Of a DNA stretch of 22,551 nucleotides, positions 6,199-13,761 are shown in pieces (position 1 is the first letter of the stretch; each line of letters opens with the position of its first letter). Below the pieces are notes generated by a model. It did no database searches. It was not told where the DNA came from and saw only the letters and a list, made by a program, of their open reading frames with translations. This DNA comes from a virus. The position numbers and the translations under genes are program-made. The stretch lies in the IMG/VR virus record IMGVR_UViG_3300042197_001836, positions 1-22,551 of that record. One strand, written 5' to 3'.

Positions 6199-8244
6199 TC
6201 ACTTGCTTGTGGCTCTATAAGTACCGTCCCAGTTAGGCGGGAGGCCTTCATTCATGCGTTCCAGCATATTTTCATAATAGTGGCGCAATTCGTTGTCTTC
6301 TTTGATCAGCTTTTCACAGGCTCGAATGGCTCGTGTCCAGTCGCCTCTGTAGTATGCTGTCAAATATATATCGTGCTGAGTGGGGTTTGTCTTGCCCAAG
6401 GTGTAGATTTTCACGCCCTGTGTTTTGCCTTTTACAGCAATGCAATCCAGCTCGACCACAGGATATTCATCTCGCACCAACTCTGCTGTGCGCTGTCCTA
6501 GAACAATTTTGACACCATACGGCTTAGACTGGCCCTCGAGTCTTGACGCCAAATTAACACCGTCGCCAAGGCAAGTGTAATCAAAACGCTGATCGCTACC
6601 CATATTACCCACAACAACGGAGGCAGTATTAATGCCAAGACCCATACCAAATGCTGGTATACCTTCTGCTGTAACTTCTCGATTAAATTCATCCAGGCTT
6701 TCCATCATTTCTAAAGCAGTCTTTACTGCCATGTGTGCATGACGAGCTTCATCAAGCGGCGCATTCCAAAATGCCATTTGTGCGTCACCAATATATTTGT
6801 CCAGTGTTCCGTTGTTTTCAATGATCTTGGCTGTCATTGCTGTCATATAACGGTTCATAATCCGAGTAAGGCCTTGTACATCTCGGCCATAGTGTTCGGA
6901 GATTGTGGTAAACCCACGCACATCGGTGAACATGATTGACAGCTCGCGCTCATCACCGCCTAGTTGTAGCAGTTCAGGATTCTTTTGCAATTTGGCAACC
7001 AAGGCTGGACTTAGGTAAGTGCCAAACTGTTTCTTGATCTGTTGCTTTTGCTTAAATTCAATCACAAACCTAGCAAACAATGCATGTCCATACAGCAACA
7101 CCGCCGCAAATACCAGATAGTACATGTCCCAGAGCTGACTGTAACTGGACCACAGATACAGTCCGCCCTGCACAATGACAGTGACCAGACCAGCCAAGAC
7201 CAGGATGGCCGCCCAGAACGGTACACGGGGTATGGCAAAAATAACAATGGCTGCAATCAGCACAATGCCCAAGAGTTCTGCAATGTTTGACCAAGCAGGA
7301 CGAGTTGGACTTTCGCCGTCAATAAGAGTTTGGATAGCCTGTGCTTGTAGATTGTGTGCCCAGGTTTCACCACGCGGCGTAGCAATGATACCGCCAAGTC
7401 CTTCCACAGCCAGTCCCAGCACTACAATTTTACCTTTGAGGTCAAGGTCTCTGCGACTGAGATCTCCAAGCTCGTAGCTTTGAAATTCTTTGTTCCAGCG
7501 TAGCCATATGCGACCATTGGCATCAGTGTCTATAATAGGCTGTCCGGCAATGCGTACTTTTTCTACTCCGGCTTCAGTCATCTTCATTTGATAGCTTTGC
7601 TCGCCAGTGTAAACACGAAGTGCTTCAAGCGGCAAACTTGGGTAGTATTCTTTGTTGACTGTGACAACAAGCGGCATACGGCGCACAACTCCATCCACTT
7701 CAGGGGCCGCAACAGTGGTGCCAACACCACGAGCACTTGTAGCCAGTTCGGGTCGTGGACTCAGTGCGCCTGGCCAGTTGTACAACCAAATATAAGGATC
7801 ACCGCCCATGACAGCAACGCCGCGACGAACAGCGTCGGGCTTTTTGTTTTGTGTAGTTGGAGTTTGTGCAATAACACTGGGGGCTTTATTCAAAGCCTGT
7901 GCTAGTTCAGTGTCACCGCCTAACCTGTCTTTTTCTGTCATGAGAATGGGAACAACAATGGCGCCTGCATCAAGTTCTTGTATGCGCTCGATGACCTGTG
8001 CTATTTCTCTGCGGTCCCAAGGCCATTGACCAAGTCGTACCATACTGGGCTCGCCAATGTCAATGATCACAACTTCGTCACTGGCCGTGACTGTTTCACT
8101 GCTTAACAAAGTATCAAAGCCCTTGAGCTGTAGACTCTGTACTGCGGCTGGATTATAGACCTTGAGCCAAATTAACAAAGCGGCAGTAACAGCCACCCAG
8201 ACCACGCTCCATACACTGGGTATCATTTTTAAATACTTTTTCAT
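6199..8244 (-). CDS. CHASE2-domain class III adenylate cyclase
   Basis: 681 aa from ATG at 8244; GAGGTGA lies 6 bases before it, which decides against the TTG one codon upstream. Order: N-terminal membrane helix (about 10-29); extracytoplasmic CHASE2 sensor (about 40-310; IIDIGEPSMVRLGQWPWDR, then GDTELAQAL); three membrane helices (about 320-395); class III cyclase domain (about 430-615); and a short tetratricopeptide-like helical tail. Catalytic residues look complete: metal-binding Asp in FTDVRGF and in YIGD, the adenine-specifying Lys in LDKYIGD, Asp in FDYTCLGD, and Asn/Arg in GVNLASRL. It should make cAMP from ATP in response to a periplasmic signal. Such full-length receptors are typical of bacteria, so it is probably host-derived. 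It heads a coupled block with ACP and the oxygenase. Confidence 0.93.
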   Translation of the reverse strand: MKKYLKMIPSVWSVVWVAVTAALLIWLKVYNPAAVQSLQLKGFDTLLSSETVTASDEVVIIDIGEPSMVRLGQWPWDRREIAQVIERIQELDAGAIVVPILMTEKDRLGGDTELAQALNKAPSVIAQTPTTQNKKPDAVRRGVAVMGGDPYIWLYNWPGALSPRPELATSARGVGTTVAAPEVDGVVRRMPLVVTVNKEYYPSLPLEALRVYTGEQSYQMKMTEAGVEKVRIAGQPIIDTDANGRIWLRWNKEFQSYELGDLSRRDLDLKGKIVVLGLAVEGLGGIIATPRGETWAHNLQAQAIQTLIDGESPTRPAWSNIAELLGIVLIAAIVIFAIPRVPFWAAILVLAGLVTVIVQGGLYLWSSYSQLWDMYYLVFAAVLLYGHALFARFVIEFKQKQQIKKQFGTYLSPALVAKLQKNPELLQLGGDERELSIMFTDVRGFTTISEHYGRDVQGLTRIMNRYMTAMTAKIIENNGTLDKYIGDAQMAFWNAPLDEARHAHMAVKTALEMMESLDEFNREVTAEGIPAFGMGLGINTASVVVGNMGSDQRFDYTCLGDGVNLASRLEGQSKPYGVKIVLGQRTAELVRDEYPVVELDCIAVKGKTQGVKIYTLGKTNPTQHDIYLTAYYRGDWTRAIRACEKLIKEDNELRHYYENMLERMNEGLPPNWDGTYRATSK

Positions 8245-8266
8245 CAATATTCACCTCGCTAGAATA

Positions 8267-8295
8267 ATTGTAACGGAACTACTTAGCGAAGTCAA
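8267..8295 (-). promoter_or_regulatory. Sigma70-type promoter of the adenylate cyclase gene
   Basis: Minus strand reads TTGACT (8290-8295), exactly 17 bp, then TACAAT (8267-8272), 22 bp before the ATG. Both hexamers match consensus at 5 of 6, with ideal spacing. It falls in a 59-bp gap, one of the few in the window, so it probably drives cyclase-ACP-oxygenase from host RNA polymerase. Confidence 0.75.
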
Positions 8296-8303
8296 ATCTA
8301 GGA

Positions 8304-10013
8304 TCACTGGCCTTGGTTCACAGTGATTTTGGCACAGCCTCCAGCAGTGGCACAGTTGCTGGTAATAGAGTAGAACTGTTGGGTGCTGCCACTTTGGGTC
8401 AGACTTAGTTCCTGGGCCAAACCGCTTAGGTTAACTTGGGCCATGTGACTGGCGCTGCCTTGTTGAAGTATATCAACATTTTTGTTGCCACCACTGAGTG
8501 CGACTTCGGCATAATGGCTACCAGAATCTTTTTGTTGAATGGTCAGAGTGTTGTTGCTGTTGTTAACTGTGGCAAACACTCCCTTGGATCCGCCTGTGCT
8601 TTGCTGAGTTATGTTCACTGAGTTGTTGCTGCCAAATACATTCAACTCAGTGTAGTTTACCTGTGTGTTGACTGTACCGCTTTGTGTGATGTTTATGGTG
8701 TTTGAAGAACCATTGCCATAGTATTCGGCATAGTTCTGACGAGTACCTGTTTGCTGTACAGTGATGGTGTTCATGTTGCCAATCTGTTCAACATAGACCT
8801 TGCTGTCGTTGGTTGTGCGTCCGGTAAATGCCGAGACCTTTGATACATTGGTTGCATTGGCACTGAATGGTGCAGAACTGCCGCCACAGCACAAACTGCC
8901 TGGGTTGCTGACTACGGTACCAGAAGAAGTAGATGTGGTTGTGTCATTGGCATCGTAGATGAATGTGATTTCAGCTATCTGCATACTGTCACAGTTTAAT
9001 CCGCAACCGTCACCAGATTTAGTGGTTGGAAAGAAGATGTAGTAGAAAGCATAGGCTGCTGAATTGGTAACAGGTATTGTTGGGCTGGTCCAAAATCTAG
9101 TTTCACTGAGACTTAGAGCGCCATCTTGTATCAGTGTCCAGTTGACGCCGTCATTGCTGCCATATAACTTGTAGCTGGTGGGATCGCGACCACTGAAGTC
9201 ATTGGCAGTGGTAAGAGTAAAACCTGTGACCGCGCGACCAGCGTTGAGTTTTACAGTTACACCAGCGTTCTTTTTATCAAAGTTAAGGTACTTGGTATTG
9301 GGATTATTATCAAAGGCATTGGCAGCACCTTCTCCGGCTGGGCTGTTATTGCTGGTTGGATAATGATTAGTGATATACACAGGCGCATTTGCTGTAACGC
9401 CGCTGTTGTAGATCTTGGTTGGCGTGGGCGGTAGAGGCCCAGCAGTTTGTCCTGCTGCCAATGGTGTTGTAGACCCGTGGCTAGCGGCGAAGGTGTTTAC
9501 TTGTGTGGTAGTGGGATTAAGTGTACCAGTCCAGGTATAACCGCCAGTGCCTGACATTCCAAAGTTTGAACTGAATAGTTGTCCTGTGTTGTTATCATTG
9601 CCTACAAAGAAAAATAATGCTTTGCCATTGGCGTCAACACCCATATTAATAATATGACCTGTTCCAATGGTGCCTGCTACTGAGCCATCGCTGTTGTAAA
9701 CTTTGCCTTCGTAGGGGTCGGCTGCGTCACTGGTTAAATTAAACTGAACATATTGTCCGGTTTGCCAAGACCATTGTCCCGAGGTCCAAGGAATCTTATA
9801 CATGGTGCCCGGCTGGGTACTGTAGATTTGACAAGTGGTCGTGTACATACAAGCACTGACATTCCATTGGCTGTCAGCAATCTGATAACGACCAAATTTT
9901 AAATCTGTGAATGTCTGAGCATAAGCGCATTTACTGACAGCCAGCAAAAATACAGCTACAATTAGCCATGCCCAAAATTTTGGTCTAGCAGCATTTATTA
10001 TGTCTTTAATCAT
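8304..10013 (-). CDS. Secreted discoidin (F5/8 type C)-curlin repeat fusion
   Basis: 569 aa from ATG at 10013, which overlaps the stop of the 59-aa gene by 8 bases; an upstream TTG at 10043 is less likely. A signal peptide is clear (MIKDIINAARPK, hydrophobic FWAWLIVAVFLLAV, then CAYA). Residues ~30-205 are a beta-rich region with little similarity I can name. Residues ~225-365 resemble an F5/8 C (discoidin) galactose-binding-like domain (AFDNNPNTKYLNF; SYKLYGSNDGVNWTLI). From about residue 405 there are six or so curlin-like repeats, each with N-x-[IV]-x-[IV]-x-Q-x-G spacing and often Y-A-E. The protein could join an amyloid fibre and bring a carbohydrate- or lipid-binding head. Fusion of these parts is unusual. 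It ends the curli block. Confidence 0.85.
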   Translation of the reverse strand: MIKDIINAARPKFWAWLIVAVFLLAVSKCAYAQTFTDLKFGRYQIADSQWNVSACMYTTTCQIYSTQPGTMYKIPWTSGQWSWQTGQYVQFNLTSDAADPYEGKVYNSDGSVAGTIGTGHIINMGVDANGKALFFFVGNDNNTGQLFSSNFGMSGTGGYTWTGTLNPTTTQVNTFAASHGSTTPLAAGQTAGPLPPTPTKIYNSGVTANAPVYITNHYPTSNNSPAGEGAANAFDNNPNTKYLNFDKKNAGVTVKLNAGRAVTGFTLTTANDFSGRDPTSYKLYGSNDGVNWTLIQDGALSLSETRFWTSPTIPVTNSAAYAFYYIFFPTTKSGDGCGLNCDSMQIAEITFIYDANDTTTSTSSGTVVSNPGSLCCGGSSAPFSANATNVSKVSAFTGRTTNDSKVYVEQIGNMNTITVQQTGTRQNYAEYYGNGSSNTINITQSGTVNTQVNYTELNVFGSNNSVNITQQSTGGSKGVFATVNNSNNTLTIQQKDSGSHYAEVALSGGNKNVDILQQGSASHMAQVNLSGLAQELSLTQSGSTQQFYSITSNCATAGGCAKITVNQGQ

Positions 10014-10185
10014 GTGTTCTTTTAAACCAAGTTGTTTTGTCAAGCTCGGTTAGAATCACTGCGGCAGTGACTCCAGTCTCTCTGACAGCAAGCTCAACGA
10101 AGTCTTGCCAGCGAGCAATGTAAGAGTTGTTTTCTTGAATCCATTGTTGATACATTAGTTCTAGTTGTTTGACATTGGCCATCAT
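10006..10185 (-). CDS. Hypothetical 59-aa protein between FecR and discoidin-curlin genes
   Basis: ATGATG at 10185 overlaps the FecR stop (ATGA), and its own TAA lies inside the start of the next gene (8-base overlap). Both junctions indicate translational coupling, which is the main support for this ORF. The protein is soluble, without signal peptide, mostly helical (VKQLELMYQQWIQENNSYIA, then RWQDFVELAVRETGVTAAVI). No family recognised. A cytoplasmic factor for expression or chaperoning of the secreted neighbour is only a guess. Confidence 0.65.
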   Translation of the reverse strand: MMANVKQLELMYQQWIQENNSYIARWQDFVELAVRETGVTAAVILTELDKTTWFKRTHD

Positions 10186-11282
10186 CTTCGCAATACTCCG
10201 CCGTTTTGTTTAATGTAAATGTTATTACCACCACCGCCACCTGTGCCAATCACTTCAGTGGCACTTTGATCGTTGTGTACAATAGTAACGGTTGTGTTAC
10301 TGCTGTATCCTTGTGTTTTTACTTCGGCATAATGATCTTCGTTTGAACGAAATGCGATGCCGCGACCCTTTAGCTGTATGTCACTGGCTTCTGGATTGGT
10401 CCATGACACACAAACACTGGTGCTGGCATTACATCCGGTGGCACCTGCGCTTATTTGCATGGCTAAAATTCTGTCACGCTCAAGTTCTTCGTTGGTGTCT
10501 TGTACTCGTTGAGCAAGTCTTCTTTGTGCTTCGGCTTCAATTTCAGCTTCAATTTCTTCTCTTCTTGTGCGAGTGTGACTTCTTATTGCCTGAGCAACTT
10601 CTGGTGGTTTAGAAATAATTAATAGATTGTTGATCTTGCTTTCAACAATGTTGAGAATCACTGGTGGTGTAGGTTTAATGTCAAAAGAAATAATGTAAGT
10701 GAATTCAAATGCTTTGTCAAGCACTACAGTACCAGCGTCATTGGAGACCTCAATTCTACCTACTCTGCAACGGTTTTCTTCTAATTCATACTGCTTGACA
10801 TCTTTTTCATCTTTACAGCTGGGCAGTAGCACCACAAGACTTTGTCCTGTTTCATCCACAGTCATTGAAAAATCTGTGCCACGCACAGCAATGTTTGCTG
10901 TGGGAGTATTAACAGCAACCTGTTGCGGATTATTCTTGGCAATTTGTCCACTGGCATAGCGCACAGTGCCCATGCCAACTTTCATAGCAAGACGACCTGC
11001 ATCTGACTTGCGAGGGTCAAACACAAAGTCATCAATGACCAGCTTGGAATTTTCGGTAATCTTGACCTTGGTATCATCTCGGAATGTGATGGAACTAGCA
11101 CAAGCTTGGGTTCTGTATGTGTCCATGCTTTCAATGCTGGCGCCCTTGACTCCAGAAGTCACTGTGCGGCCTCGTTGCACTTCACACTGAGTACCTTTGT
11201 TTTCAGCAACCACACCAATGGGTGAGGCTAACACAGTACTCAGTTGAAGTGTCAGCACCAATATAAATGGTGACTTCCACAT
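10182..11282 (-). CDS. Secreted FecR-domain protein with C-terminal curlin-like repeats
   Basis: 366 aa with a signal peptide (WKSPFILVLTLQLSTVLAS). Residues ~30-150 match a FecR domain: GASIES, TFRDDTKVKITENSKLVIDD, then VAVNTPTANIAVRGTDFSM. A charged coiled-coil stretch (REEIEAEIEAEAQRRLAQRV) covers about 238-275. The C terminus (from about 305) holds curlin-like segments: DHYAEVKTQG, NNTTVTIVHN-type and NNIYIKQNG. FecR domains of this kind are often found in secreted or periplasmic proteins, not only in iron signalling. The combination suggests an accessory curli subunit or anchoring protein. It starts 3 bp after the curlin gene stop, and its stop overlaps the 59-aa ORF. Confidence 0.82.
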   Translation of the reverse strand: MWKSPFILVLTLQLSTVLASPIGVVAENKGTQCEVQRGRTVTSGVKGASIESMDTYRTQACASSITFRDDTKVKITENSKLVIDDFVFDPRKSDAGRLAMKVGMGTVRYASGQIAKNNPQQVAVNTPTANIAVRGTDFSMTVDETGQSLVVLLPSCKDEKDVKQYELEENRCRVGRIEVSNDAGTVVLDKAFEFTYIISFDIKPTPPVILNIVESKINNLLIISKPPEVAQAIRSHTRTRREEIEAEIEAEAQRRLAQRVQDTNEELERDRILAMQISAGATGCNASTSVCVSWTNPEASDIQLKGRGIAFRSNEDHYAEVKTQGYSSNTTVTIVHNDQSATEVIGTGGGGGNNIYIKQNGGVLRR

Positions 11283-11285
11283 TGT

Positions 11286-12104
11286 TTATCTCGAAATAGC
11301 AGTTACTGGATTAACAATGCTAGTACTACTTGTTCTAACAGTAATAGTATTATTGCTTCCTGTTGCTTGGATATTCACTGTGGTATCATTGGTGCCTTGC
11401 TGTTGTGTGGTAATGCTGTTGGTATTACCTGTCACGGAAGCAATTAACACATGTCCATTGGCGCCAGCCGAATCAGTTTGTTGAATATTAAAGATGTTGC
11501 TGTTGCCACTGACGGTCACTGTGCTACTACCATTGGAACTCATAAGTTCTTTGGTAATTTGGTTAGTGTCACCAGTTAAAACTGTTGTACTAGTAATATC
11601 ACTGCCAACAATTTCTTGTAGCATCAGGTTGTTGTCGCCGGTGATAGTTTCTGTCACAGTATTACGAAGGTTTAACGCATTGTTAGCATCGCCAATTATC
11701 AGGTTAGTAAGATTACTATTACCTGTAACTGTGCTGTTGTAAACGTTGTCGTTGCCTTGGATGTTGTATCTGGTAGCGTTGCCGTTACCGGTTTGTGTTA
11801 CACCAACTGTGTTTGAGCTACCTGTGATAGTAGCATAGTTTGACGAACTAGGTGCAGATGGGTTGAAAGTGGTTACACCTGTGGCATCAACGGTGGTAGC
11901 AGCCGTAGTGGCCACACCACCAATGTTGTTGCTGCCACCAACTTGTTGAAGTGTCACGGTATTGGCATTACCCACTTGTTCAATATAAACCTTGTTAGGT
12001 CCGGTAGCAGAAGCTTGCGCGAATGCACTATTGACACTTATGATACCAAGTCCGACTACCAAGGCCTGAAGCACAAGGTTTTTGTTTTCTTTAAAAAATG
12101 TCAT
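11286..12104 (-). CDS. Curlin-repeat secreted fibre subunit
   Basis: 272 aa. Signal peptide ending NSAFAQA, then a first repeat VYIEQVGNANTVTLQQVG that is close to the CsgA/CsgB repeat in its N and Q positions. Eight or nine further repeats of about 20-25 residues follow, rich in Asn, Thr, Ser and Val, many ending T-G-[ND]-x-N, but with fewer Gln than classic CsgA. Known curlins form beta-solenoid amyloid strands secreted through CsgG. At 272 aa it is longer than E. coli CsgA (151 aa). GGA lies only 5 bases before ATG. It follows csgG after an unusual 162-bp leader. Could be the fibre subunit or the nucleator. Confidence 0.88.
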   Translation of the reverse strand: MTFFKENKNLVLQALVVGLGIISVNSAFAQASATGPNKVYIEQVGNANTVTLQQVGGSNNIGGVATTAATTVDATGVTTFNPSAPSSSNYATITGSSNTVGVTQTGNGNATRYNIQGNDNVYNSTVTGNSNLTNLIIGDANNALNLRNTVTETITGDNNLMLQEIVGSDITSTTVLTGDTNQITKELMSSNGSSTVTVSGNSNIFNIQQTDSAGANGHVLIASVTGNTNSITTQQQGTNDTTVNIQATGSNNTITVRTSSTSIVNPVTAISR

Positions 12105-12266
12105 TTTTCCAATGGGCAGATTATTGTTCTCTACCTACTCTCCTGGGCGCTTTGCCCTCTGTACCGGAATTCTTATCCGGATTTGTAAGTCCTACTACTC
12201 TTGGACTTTTTTAAATTACTATCTAAGTATTTTTCTTCATCCTTTGCTAGATTCTTAGAATCCTTT
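12105..12266 (-). promoter_or_regulatory. 162-bp leader with four short hairpins before the curlin gene
   Basis: The longest gap in the window, otherwise densely packed. Four stem-loops follow in series on the minus strand: GATTC-TAA-GAATC (12250-12262), AAGTCC with GGACTT around a 10-nt loop (12187-12208), CCGGA with TCCGG around 7 nt (12164-12180), and GGGC with GCCC (12145-12157). No obvious sigma70 hexamer pair was found. It could stabilise or restrict the curlin message, making subunit levels differ from csgG/csgF. Confidence 0.45.
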
Positions 12267-13184
12267 TCATTCCACCGTTGTTCCTGCATCAGCTGCTGGT
12301 ACCTGGGGTGGCGTATTGGCTTGTGGCGGAACCAACTCATCTTTCTTTACCTCCGATGCTGGCAGAGCTGAAACTTGTTCTTTAAAAGACCAGTGTCCTT
12401 TGCGGGCACCTTCGCGAATAGTTTGCACGACTGCTGCCTGAACTGCCATGTTTATAGCCTTGTTAACACTTTCATTGATGTCAACACCGGTTTCAGCTTC
12501 TACTGCCATTGTACCGCTGTCAACGAATTTCAACACACCTGCTTTGTCTAAGTAGCTTAATACCGTTTTAGTAATGGTAACGCTGGTCAGTACTTCACCA
12601 GTGGCCACACTTACAGTACGCAAGTTGACTGTAACTGTGTCGCTTTGATACTGTGTTTGAGCTCCAATACCAAACAAGCGCACACCTGTACCACCGGTGA
12701 GTTGGTTTGTGTCGTAACCAACGATTCCGCCTTCAACAATAATACCAGCAAACACCATTGGCGGCAAAGGTCTAGCATCCTTGCCTTGATATAGTTCTCT
12801 GGCCTGACGAATCATCTGCCGCTCTTTGATGAGATTGTCTAGGCCTACTCGTTCCAGTACTGTGAACCAACGAGCTTCGCCGGCATCTTGCAACGCCTTG
12901 ATCAAATAGCTTTCTGCACCCTGTGTCACTGCGCTACTCAAGCTGGCCACATTGGGCAAGCTTTTACGCTGTCCTGTTTTGTCCATGAATCCATAGACTG
13001 CCACAGGGATTGGACCACCTGCAGGTGGTCCTAATGTTTCAGACTGTTTCTTTAGATAAGCGCCTTGATCAATCACAGGTTCTTCGTATTGATCTCCACT
13101 TATTCGTTCACGCAGGAATTCTCCTGTGGCGCAACCTGACAGTAGTAGTGTTAATGCCGTAGCAGTAAGTAGTCGAGTATTCAT
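12267..13184 (-). CDS. csgG: Curli secretion channel CsgG
   Basis: 305 aa outer-membrane lipoprotein: N terminus MNTRLLTATALTLLLSGCAT with lipobox LSGC. Conserved CsgG features are present: LERVGLDNLIKERQMIRQAR, VEGGIVGYDTNQLTGGTGV, LFGIGAQTQYQSDTVTVNLR and TITKTVLSY, colinear with E. coli CsgG (277 aa). CsgG oligomers form the channel for curlin export. The constriction loop differs from E. coli (SLPNVASLSSAV instead of a Tyr/Asn/Phe ring, with one extra residue). The C terminus carries a Pro/Ala-rich tail (about residues 265-305) absent from E. coli. Start has AAGGA upstream; 10 bp after csgF. CsgE is not visible here. Confidence 0.95.
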   Translation of the reverse strand: MNTRLLTATALTLLLSGCATGEFLRERISGDQYEEPVIDQGAYLKKQSETLGPPAGGPIPVAVYGFMDKTGQRKSLPNVASLSSAVTQGAESYLIKALQDAGEARWFTVLERVGLDNLIKERQMIRQARELYQGKDARPLPPMVFAGIIVEGGIVGYDTNQLTGGTGVRLFGIGAQTQYQSDTVTVNLRTVSVATGEVLTSVTITKTVLSYLDKAGVLKFVDSGTMAVEAETGVDINESVNKAINMAVQAAVVQTIREGARKGHWSFKEQVSALPASEVKKDELVPPQANTPPQVPAADAGTTVE

Positions 13185-13194
13185 ATGTCAATCC

Positions 13195-13683
13195 TTAAAT
13201 TCTAAATGCTGCATATGGCATTACTAGTTCGGTAAAGTTGTTGGGGTTACCAATTTCTTCAATGCGTACAATGATATTGTTACCAGAAATACGCCAGGTT
13301 ATGTTCTGTCCGCCAATGTCAATGTCACCACAAGGTCCACCCGAAGACAATGGAGTACATGTTGGAGTGCCTGTAGATGAACCAAACAAGCTGTCAGTGA
13401 TGCGTTTTGCTAGTTCACTGTAGATTCGTGTTTCCATGCTGGCTTGGAATCTAGCCTGTGGTGTGTTGGCTGCGGCTCTTTCTGCAGCCTGCTTGATTGC
13501 ATCTGCGGCAGCTTTGTTTTTGTCTTTTTGCTGATCTTCTAATTGTTTTAGTGTCAGCACATGACTACTCCATCCCAAGCCTGAGAATGAAGGACTGTTG
13601 AAGTTATGTTGAAGTTCAGCGGCAGCAACGGAACTAATCGCACACATTGCCGCGGCAGTAACAAGACAATTTTTAATTTTCAT
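13195..13683 (-). CDS. csgF: Curli assembly factor CsgF
   Basis: 162 aa with a signal peptide (MKIKNCLVTAAAMCAISSVA-A). The mature N terminus LQHNFNSPSFSGLGW matches the CsgF region that inserts in the CsgG pore (NP-F-G type), and the C-terminal part (FQASMETRIYSELAKRITDS, then GDIDIGGQNITWRISGNNII) matches the CsgF core. An extra Lys/Ala/Gln-rich helical stretch lies in the middle (about residues 52-80). Known CsgF binds CsgG at the cell surface and couples secretion to nucleation. csgF-csgG is co-transcribed with csgF first. The ribosome site is weak (TTAGGGTTAG). Confidence 0.9.
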   Translation of the reverse strand: MKIKNCLVTAAAMCAISSVAAAELQHNFNSPSFSGLGWSSHVLTLKQLEDQQKDKNKAAADAIKQAAERAAANTPQARFQASMETRIYSELAKRITDSLFGSSTGTPTCTPLSSGGPCGDIDIGGQNITWRISGNNIIVRIEEIGNPNNFTELVMPYAAFRI

Positions 13684-13701
13684 ACAAACTAACCCTAAGT
13701 T

Positions 13702-13724
13702 TATAGTGGGGTCATACCACTATA
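13702..13724. promoter_or_regulatory. 8-bp inverted repeat upstream of csgF
   Basis: TATAGTGG (13702-13709), seven-base loop, CCACTATA (13717-13724): perfect arms ending 19 bp before the csgF start. Could be an operator or a leader hairpin that covers the ribosome site. It lies next to the shared TAGTGTTATTT motif (13728-13738). Confidence 0.5.
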
Positions 13725-13727
13725 GTA

Positions 13728-13738
13728 TAGTGTTATTT
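13728..13738 (-). promoter_or_regulatory. Shared upstream motif AAATAACACTA before csgF
   Basis: Minus-strand AAATAACACTA, identical to the sequence upstream of the gene at 16309 (16364-16374) and related to TAACACTA at 3082-3089 upstream of the left ORF. Likely a promoter or activator element of the leftward transcription units. The csgF copy is followed by CTATACT, which could act as a -10. Confidence 0.45.
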
Positions 13739-13761
13739 AAAAGGAAAGTATAAAAAATTAA

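Noticed and set aside
10014-10043. TTG start for the discoidin-curlin protein
   Set aside because: The ATG at 10013 gives a normal signal peptide and an overlap typical of coupled genes; the extension adds a polar segment in front of it.
12187-12208. Plus-strand terminator (AAGTCC hairpin followed by TTTT)
   Set aside because: No plus-strand gene lies upstream for several kilobases; the hairpin is kept only as part of the minus-strand leader.
12228-12270. Tiny ORFs (7 and 5 codons) in the curlin leader, one overlapping the csgG stop as ATGA
   Set aside because: Too short to support; no sign of a leader peptide with regulatory codons.
13140-13155. TAGTGTTA in the start of csgG coding sequence
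   Set aside because: Inside coding sequence without the AT-rich flank of the three upstream copies; taken as chance.
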